Below, one piece after another: positions 52,501 to 61,500 of a DNA stretch of 64,000 nucleotides. The stretch is from Euptelea pleiosperma. Lineage: Eukaryota; Streptophyta; Magnoliopsida; Ranunculales; Eupteleaceae. The notes beneath the pieces were generated by a model that was not told the origin of the DNA, searched no databases, and was given only the letters and a program-made list of their open reading frames with translations. The translations under genes and the position numbers were made by a program. Positions within the stretch are counted from its first letter, which is position 1, and every line of letters starts with the position of its first letter. The DNA lies in NCBI GenBank assembly GCA_035048495.1, contig JASUTR010000162.1:1-64000 (forward strand). Reading direction: 5' to 3'.

Positions 52501-52883
52501 TAGCTCCATCCGTGCGTCAACGTTTAAAATTGGACTCAGTTTGTGTGTTACATTCTGAAGCCTATAACTTGTGACTTTGTCGCAACCGGACCTCGTAATT
52601 GGACTCAAACACTTACATTACTATTGTTTCAACATATTTGAAGTGTTGGAATAAGATTTGGGACAGTCGAAACAAGTTAGCTCCATCCGTGCGTCAACGT
52701 CTCAAATTGGACTCAGTTTGTGTGTTACATTCCGAAGCCTATAACTTGGGACTTTGTCGTAACCGAACCTCGTAATTGGACTCAAACTCTTCCATTACTA
52801 TTGTTTCAACACATTTGAAGTGTTTGAACAAGATTTGGGACAGTCGAAACAAGTTAGCTCCATCCGTGCGTCAACGTCTCAAG
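46520..52883 (+). repeat. Higher-order block 5, 36-monomer type
   Basis: 6,364 bases. Its first monomer has lost the CTCAAG and ACTAAG marks but is still a C with TTTTCGTAACC followed by a C with TTTTCATAACC, and the spacing to neighbouring blocks fixes the start. E monomers are at indices 3, 12, 17, 19, 21, 25, 28 and 32. TTGGACTAAG is at 15 (49,173) and 24. The extra E monomers and module order are close to block 1. Private marks include GGACTGAAACTC (50,656 and 51,895), present twice, which indicates a recent duplication inside the block. Confidence 0.83.
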
Positions 52884-55800
52884 TTGGACTAAGTTTGTGT
52901 GTTACATTCCAAAGCCTATAACTTGTGACATTTTCGTAACCGAACCTCGTAATTGGACTCAAACTCTTCCATTACTATTGTTTCAACACATTTGAAGTGT
53001 TTGAACATGATTTGGGACAGTCGAAACAAGTTAGCTCCATCCCTGCGTCAACGTCTCAAATTGGACTCAGTTTGTGTGTTACATTCCAAAGCCTATAACT
53101 TGTGACATTTTCATAACCGAACCTCGTAATTGGACTCAAACTCTTCCATTACTATTGTTTCAACACATTTGAAGTGTTTGAACAAGATTCGGGACAGTCG
53201 AAACAAGTTAGCTCCATCCGTACGTCAACGTCTCAAATTGGACTCAGTTTGTGTGTTACATTCCAAAGCCTATAACTTGTGACTTTGTCGCAACCGAACC
53301 TCGTAACTTTACTCAAACTCTTCCATTACTATTGTTTCAACACATTTGAAGTGTTTGAACAAGATTCGGGACAATCGAAACAAGTTAGCTCCATCCGTGC
53401 GTCAACGTCTCAAATTGGACTCAGTTTGTGAGTTACATTCCAAAGCCTATAAATTGTGACTTTGTCGCAACCAAACCTCGTAACTTTACTCAAACTCTTC
53501 CATTACTATTGTTTCATCACATTTGAAGTGTCCGAAGAAGATTCGGGACTGTCGAAACAAGTTAGCTCCATCCGTGCGTCAACGTTTAAAATTGGACTCA
53601 GTTTGGGTGTTACATTCTGAAGCCTATAACTTGTGACTTTGTCGCAACCGAACCTCGTAATTGGACTCAAACTCTTCCATTACTATTGTTTCAATATATT
53701 TGAAGTGTTGAATAAGATTTGGGACAGTCGAAACAATTTAGCTCCATCCGTGCGTCAACGTCTCAAATTGGACTCAGTTTGTGTGTTACATTCCGAAGCC
53801 TATAACTTGGGACTTTGTCGTAACCGAACCTCGTAATTGGACTCAAACTCTTCCATTACTATTGTTTCAACACATTTGAAGTGTTTGAACATGATTTGGG
53901 ACAGTCGAAACAAGTTAGCTCCATCCCTGCGTCAACGTCTCAAATTGGACTCAGTTTGTGTGTTACATTCCAAAGCCTATAACTTGTGACATTTTCATAA
54001 CCGAACCTCGTAATTGGACTCAAACTCTTACATTACTATTGTTTCAACACATTTGAAGTGTTTGAACAAGATTCGGGACAGTCGAAACAAGTTAGCTCCA
54101 TCCGTACGTCAACGTCTCAAATTGGACTCAGTTTGTGTGTTACATTCCAAAGCCTATAACTTGTGACATTTTCATAACCGAACCTCGTAATTGGACTCAA
54201 ACTCTTCCATTACTATTGTTTCAACACATTTGAAGTGTTTGAACAAGATTCGGGACAGTCGAAACAAGTTAGCTCCATCCGTACGTCAACGTCTCAAATT
54301 GGACTCAGTTTGTGTGTTACATTCCAAAGCCTATAACTTGTGACTTTGTCGCAACCGAACCTCGTAACTTTACTCAAACTCTTCCATTACTATTGTTTCA
54401 ACATATTTGAAGTGTTGGAATAAGATTTGGGACAGTCGAAACAATTTAGCTCCATCCGTGCGTCAACGTCTCAAATTGGACTCAGTTTGTGTGTTACATT
54501 CCGAAGCCTATAACTTGGGACTTTGTCGTAATCGAACCTCGTAATTGGACTCAAACTCTTCCATTACTACTGTTTAAACACATTTGAAGTGTTTGAACAA
54601 GATTCGGGACAGTCGAAACAAGTTAGCTCCATCCGTGCGTCAACGTCTCAAATTGGACTCAGTTTGAGTGTTACATTCCGAAGCCTATAACTTGTGACTT
54701 TGTCGCAACCGGACCTCGTAATTGGACTCAAACTATTCCATTACTATTGTTTCAACACATTTAAAGTGTTGGAACAAGATTTGGGACAGTCGAAACAAGT
54801 TAGCTCCATCCGTGCGTCAACGTCTCAAATTGGCCTTAGTTTGTGTGTTACATTCCAAAGCCTATAACTTGTGACTTTGTCGCAACCGAACCTCGTAACT
54901 TTACTCAAACTCTTCCATTACTATTGTTTCAACACATTTGAAGTGTTTGAACAAGATTCGGGACAGTCGAAACAAGTTAGCTCCATCCGTGCGTCAACGT
55001 CTCAAATTGGACTCAGTTTGTGAGTTACATTCCAAAGCCTATAAATTGTGACTTTGTCGCAACCAAACCTCGTAACTTTACTCAAACTCTTCTATTACTA
55101 TTGTTTCATCACATTTGAAGTGTCCGAAGAAGATTCGGGACTGTCGAAACAAGTTAGCTCCATCCGTGCGTCAACGTTTAAAATTGGACTCAGTTTGTGT
55201 GTTACATTCTGAAGCCTATAACTTGTGACTTTGTCGCAACCGGACCTCGTAATTGGACTCAAACTCTTACATTAATATTGTTTCAACATATTTGAAGTGT
55301 TGGAATAAGATTTGGGACAGTCGAAACAAGTTAGCTCCATCCGTGCGTCAACGTCTCAAATTGGACTCAGTTTGTGTGTTACATTCCGAAGCCTATAACT
55401 TGGGACTTTGTCGTAACCGAACCTCGTAATTGGACTCAAACTCTTCCATTACTATTGTTTCAACACATTTGAAGTGTTTGAACAAGATTTGGGACAGTCG
55501 AAACAAGTTAGCTCCATCCGTGCGTCAACGTCTCAAATTGGACTAAGTTTGTGTGTTACATTCCAAAGCCTATAACTTGTGACATTTTTAACCGAACCTC
55601 GTAATTGGACTCAAACTCTTCCATTACTATTTTTTCAACACATTTGAAGTGTTTGAACAAGATTCGGGACAGTCGAAACAAGTTAGCTCCATCCGTACGT
55701 CAACGTCTCAAATTGGACTCAGTTTGTGTGTTACATTCCAAAGCCTATAACTTGTGACTTTGTCGCAACCGAACCTCGTAACTTTACTCAAACTCTTCCA

Positions 55801-58540
55801 TTACTATTGTTTCAACACATTTGAAGTGTCCGAACAAGATTCGGGACAGTCGAAACAAGTTAGCTCCATCCGTACGTCAACGTCTCAAATTGGACTCAGT
55901 TTGTGTGTTACATTGAAAAGCCTATAACTTGTGACTTTGTCGCAACCGAACCTCGTAACTTTACTCAAACTCTTCCATTACTATTGTTTCAACACAGGTG
56001 AAGTGTTTGAACAAGATTCGGGACAGTCGAAACAAGTTAGCTCCATCCGTACGTCAACGTCTCAAATTGGACTCAGTTTGTGTGTTACATTCAAAAGCCT
56101 ATAACTTGTGACTTTGTCGCAAACCGAACCTCGTAACTTTACTCAAACTCTTCCATTACTATTGTTTCAACACATTTGAAGTGTCCGAACAAGATTCGGG
56201 ACAGTCGAAACAAGTTAGCTCCATCCGTGCGTCAACGTCTCAAATTGGACTCAGTTTGTGTGTTACATTCCGAAGCCTATAACTTGTGACTTTGTCGCAA
56301 CCGAACCCCGTAATTGGACTCAAACTCTTCCATTACTATTGTTTCAACATATTTGAAGTGTTGGAATAAGATTTGGGACAGTCGAAACAATTTAGCTCCA
56401 TCCGTGCGTCAACGTCTCAAATTGGACTCAGTTTGTGTGTTACATTCCGAAGCCTATAACTTGGGACTTTGTCGTAACCGAACCTCGTAATTGGACTCAA
56501 ACTCTTCCATTACTATTGTTTAAACACATTTGAAGTGTTTGAACAAGATTCGGGACAGTCGAAACAAGTTAGCTCCATCCGTGCGTCAACGTCTCAAATT
56601 GGACTCAGTTTGAGTGTTACATTCCGAAGCCTATAACTTGTGACTTTGTCGCAACCGGACCTCGTAATTGGACTCAAACTATTCCATACTATTGTTTCAA
56701 CACATTTGAAAGTGTTGAAACAAGATTTGGGACAGTCGAAACAAGTTAGCTCCATCCGTGCGTCAACGTCTCAAATTGGCCTCAGTTTGTGTGTTACATT
56801 CCAAAGCCTATAACTTGTGACTTTGTCGCAACCGAACCTCGTAACTTTACTCAAACTCTTCCATTACTATTGTTTCAACACATTTGAAGTGTTTGAACAA
56901 GATTCGGGACAGTCGAAACAAGTTAGCTCCATCCGTGCGTCAACGTCTCAAATTGGACTCAGTTTGTGAGTTACATTCCAAAGCCTATAAATTGTGATTT
57001 GTCACAACCAAACCTCGTAACTTTACTCAAACTCTTCCATTACTATTGTTTCATCACATTTGAAGTGTCCGAAGAAGATTCGGGACTGTCGAAACAAGTT
57101 AGCTCCATCCGTGCGTCAACGTTTAAAATTGGACTCAGTTTGTGTGTTACATTCTGAAGCCTATAACTTGTGACTTTGTCGCAACCGAACCTCGTAACTT
57201 TACTCAAACTCTTCCATTACTATTGTTTCAACACATTTGAAGTGTCGAACAAGATTCGGGACAGTCGAAACAAGTTAGCTCCATCCGTGCGTCAACGTCT
57301 CAAATTGGACTCAGTTTGTGTGTTACATTCCGAAGCCTATAACTTGTGACTTTGTCGCAACCGAACCTCGTAATTGGACTCAAACTCTTCCATTACTATT
57401 GTTTCAACATATTTGAAGTGTTGGAATAAGATTTGGGACAGTCGAAACAATTTAGCTCCATCCGTGCGTCAACGTCTCAAATTGGACTCAGTTTGTGTGT
57501 TACATTCCGAAGCCTATAACTTGGGACTTTGTCGTAACCGAACCTCGTAATTGGACTCAAACTCTTCCATTACTATTGTTTCAACACATTTGAAGTGTTT
57601 GAACAAGATTTGGGACAGTCGAAACAAGTTAGCTCCATCCCTGCGTCAACGTCTCAAATTGGACTCAGTTTGTGTGTTACATTCCAAAGCCTATAACTTG
57701 TGACATTTTCATAACCGAACCTCGTAATTGGACTCAAACTCTTCCATTACTATTGTTTCAACACATTTGAAGTGTTTGAACAAGATTCGGGACAGTCGAA
57801 ACAAGTTAGCTCCATCCGTACGTCAACGTCTCAAATTGGACTCAGTTTGTGTGTTACATTCCAAAGCCTATAACTTGTGACTTTGTCGCAACCGAACCTC
57901 GTAACTATACTCAAACTCTTCCATTACTATTGTTTCAACACATTTGAAGTGTTTGAACAAGATTCGGGACAGTCGAAACAAGTTAGCTCCATCCGTGCGT
58001 CAACGTCTCAAATTGGACTCAGTTTGTGAGTTACATTCCAAAGCCTATAAATTGTGACTTTGTCGCAACCAAACCTCGTAACTTTACTCAAACTCTTCCA
58101 TTACTATTGTTTCAACACATTTGAAGTGTCGAAGAAGATTCGGGACTGTCGAAACAAGTTAGCTCCATCCGTGCGTCAACGTCTCAAATTGGACTCAGTT
58201 TGTGTGTTACATTCTAAAGCCTATAACTTGTGACTTTGTCGCAACCGACCTCGTAATTGGACTCAAACTCTTACATTACTATTGTTTCAACATATTTGAA
58301 GTGTTGGAATAAGATTTGGGACAGTCGAAACAAGTTAGCTCCATCCGTGCGTCAACGTCTCAAATTGGACTCAGTTTGTGTGTTACATTCTAAGCCTATA
58401 ACTTGTGACTTTGTCGCAAACGGACCTCGTAATTGGACTCAAACTCTTCCATTACTATTGTTTCAACATATTTGAAGTGTTGGAATAAGATTTGGGACAG
58501 TCGAAACAAGTTAGCTCCATCCGTGCGTCAACGTCTCAAG
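52884..58540 (+). repeat. Higher-order block 6, 32-monomer type
   Basis: 5,657 bases. E is at indices 3, 12, 23 and 29, TTTGAGTGTTAC at 10 and 21, TTGGACTAAG at 0 and 15 (55,538). It shares nearly all rare variants of block 2, 24.05 kb upstream: TTTGGGTGTTAC, CAATATATTTG, ATTACTACTGTTTAAAC, TTAATATTG, CATTGAAAAGCC and CACAGGTGAAG. It also has its own GACATTTTTAACCG (55,581), shared only with block 7. A few one-base indels occur near 56.1 and 56.7 kb (GCAAACCGAACC, ATTCCATACTATTG, CATTTGAAAGTG). Confidence 0.85.
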
Positions 58541-61500
58541 TTGGACTCAGTTTGTGTGTTACATTCCAAAGCCTATAACTTGTGACATTTTCGTAACCGA
58601 ACCTCGTAATTGGACTCAAACTCTTCCATTACTATTGTTTCAACACATTTGAAGTGTTTGAACAAGATTTGGGACAGTCGAAACAAGTTAGCTCCATCCG
58701 TGCGTCAACGTCTCAAATTGGACTCAGTTTGTGTGTTACATTCCAAAGCCTATAACTTGTGACATTTTCATAACGAACCTCGTAATTGGACTCAAACTCT
58801 TCCATTACTATTGTTTCAACACATTTGAAGTGTTTGAACAAGATTCGGGACAGTCGAAACAAGTTAGCTCCATCCGTACGTCAACGTCTCAAATTGGACT
58901 CAGTTTGTGTGTTACATTCCAAAGCCTATAACTTGTGACTTTGTCGCAACCGAACCTCGTAACTATACTCAAACTCTTCCATTACTATTGTTTCAACACA
59001 TTTGAAGTGTTTGAACAAGATTCGGGACAGTCGAAACAAGTTAGCTCCATCCGTGCGTCAACGTCTCAAATTGGACTCAGTTTGTGTGTTACATTCCAAA
59101 GCCTATAACTTGTGACTTTGTCGCAACCGAACCTCGTAACTTTACTCAAACTCTTGCATTACTATTGTTTCAACACATTTGAAGTGTTCGAAAAGATTCG
59201 GGACAGTCGAAACAAGTTAGCTCCATCCGTGCGTCAACGTCTTCAAAATGGACTCAGTTTGTGTGTTACATTCTGAAGCCTATAACTTGTGACTTTGTCG
59301 CAAACCGAACCTCGTAATTGGACTCAAACTCTTCCATTACTATTGTTTCAACATATTTGAAGTGTTGGAACAAGATTTGGGACAGTCGAAACAAGTTAGC
59401 TCCATCCGTGCGTCAACGTCTCAAATTGGACTCAGTTTGTGTGTTACATTCCGAAGCCTATAACTTGTGACTTTGTCGTAACCGAACCTCGTAATTGGAC
59501 TCAAACTCTTCCATTACTATTGTTTCAACACATTTGAAGTGTTTGAACAAGATTTGGGACAGTCGAAACAAGTTAGCTCCATCCCTGCGTCAACGTCTCA
59601 AATTGGACTCAGTTTGTGTGTTACATTCCAAAGCCTATAACTTGTGACATTTTCATAACCGAACCTCGTAATTGGACTCAAACTCTTACATTACTATTGT
59701 TTCAACACATTTGAAGTGTTTGAACAAGATTCGGGACAGTCGAAACAAGTTAGCTCCATCCGTGCGTCAACGTCTCAAATTGGACTCAGTTTGTGTGTTA
59801 CATTCCAAAGCCTATAACTTGTGACATTTTCGTAACCGAACCTCGTAATTGGACTCAAACTCTTCCATTACTATTGTTTCAACACATTTGAAGTGTTTGA
59901 ACAAGATTCGGGACAGTCGAAACAAGTTAGCTCCATCCGTACGTCAACGTCTCAAATTGGACTCAGTTTGTGTGTTACATTCCAAAGCCTATAACTTGTG
60001 ACTTTGTCGCAACCGAACCTCGTAACTTTACTCAAACTCTTCCATTACTATTGTTTCAACATATTTGAAGTGTTGGAATAAGATTTGGGACAGTCGAAAC
60101 AATTTAGCTCCATCCGTGCGTCAACGTCTCAAATTGGACTCAGTTTGTGTGTTACATTCCGAAGCCTATAACTTGGGACTTTGTCGTAATCGAACCTCGT
60201 AATTGGACTCAAACTCTTCCATTACTACTGTTTAAACACATTTGAAGTGTTTGAACAAGATTCGGGACAGTCGAAACAAGTTAGCTCCATCCGTGCGTCA
60301 ACGTCTCAAATTGGACTCAGTTTGAGTGTTACATTCCGAAGCCTATAACTTGTGACTTTGTCGCAACCGGACCTCGTAATTGGACTCAAACTATTCCATT
60401 ACTATTGTTTCAACACATTTAAAGTGTTGGAACAAGATTTGGGACAGTCGAAACAAGTTAGCTCCATCCGTGCGTCAACGTCTCAAATTGGCCTTAGTTT
60501 GTGTGTTACATTCCAAAGCCTATAACTTGTGACTTTGTCGCAACCGAACCTCGTAACTTTACTCAAACTCTTCCATTACTATTGTTTCAACACATTTGAA
60601 GTGTTTGAACAAGATTCGGGACAGTCGAAACAAGTTAGCTCCATCCGTGCGTCAACGTCTCAAATTGGACTCAGTTTGTGAGTTACATTCCAAAGCCTAT
60701 AAATTGTGACTTTGTCGCAACCAAACCTCGTAACTTTACTCAAACTCTTCTATTACTATTGTTTCATCACATTTGAAGTGTCCGAAGAAGATTCGGGACT
60801 GTCGAAACAAGTTAGCTCCATCCGTGCGTCAACGTTTAAAATTGGACTCAGTTTGTGTGTTACATTCTGAAGCCTATAACTTGTGACTTTGTCGCAACCG
60901 GACCTCGTAATTGGACTCAAACTCTTACATTAATATTGTTTCAACATATTTGAAGTGTTGGAATAAGATTTGGGACAGTCGAAACAAGTTAGCTCCATCC
61001 GTGCGTCAACGTCTCAAATTGGACTCAGTTTGTGTGTTACATTCCGAAGCCTATAACTTGGGACTTTGTCGTAACCGAACCTCGTAATTGGACTCAAACT
61101 CTTCCATTACTATTGTTTCAACACATTTGAAGTGTTTGAACAAGATTTGGGACAGTCGAAACAAGTTAGCTCCATCCGTGCGTCAACGTCTCAAATTGGA
61201 CTAAGTTTGTGTGTTACATTCCAAAGCCTATAACTTGTGACATTTTTAACCGAACCTCGTAATTGGACTCAAACTCTTCCATTACTATTTTTTCAACACA
61301 TTTGAAGTGTTTGAACAAGATTCGGGACAGTCGAAACAAGTTAGCTCCATCCGTACGTCAACGTCTCAAATTGGACTCAGTTTGTGTGTTACATTCCAAA
61401 GCCTATAACTTGTGACTTTGTCGCAACCGAACCTCGTAACTTTACTCAAACTCTTCCATTACTATTGTTTCAACACATTTGAAGTGTTCCGAACAAGATT

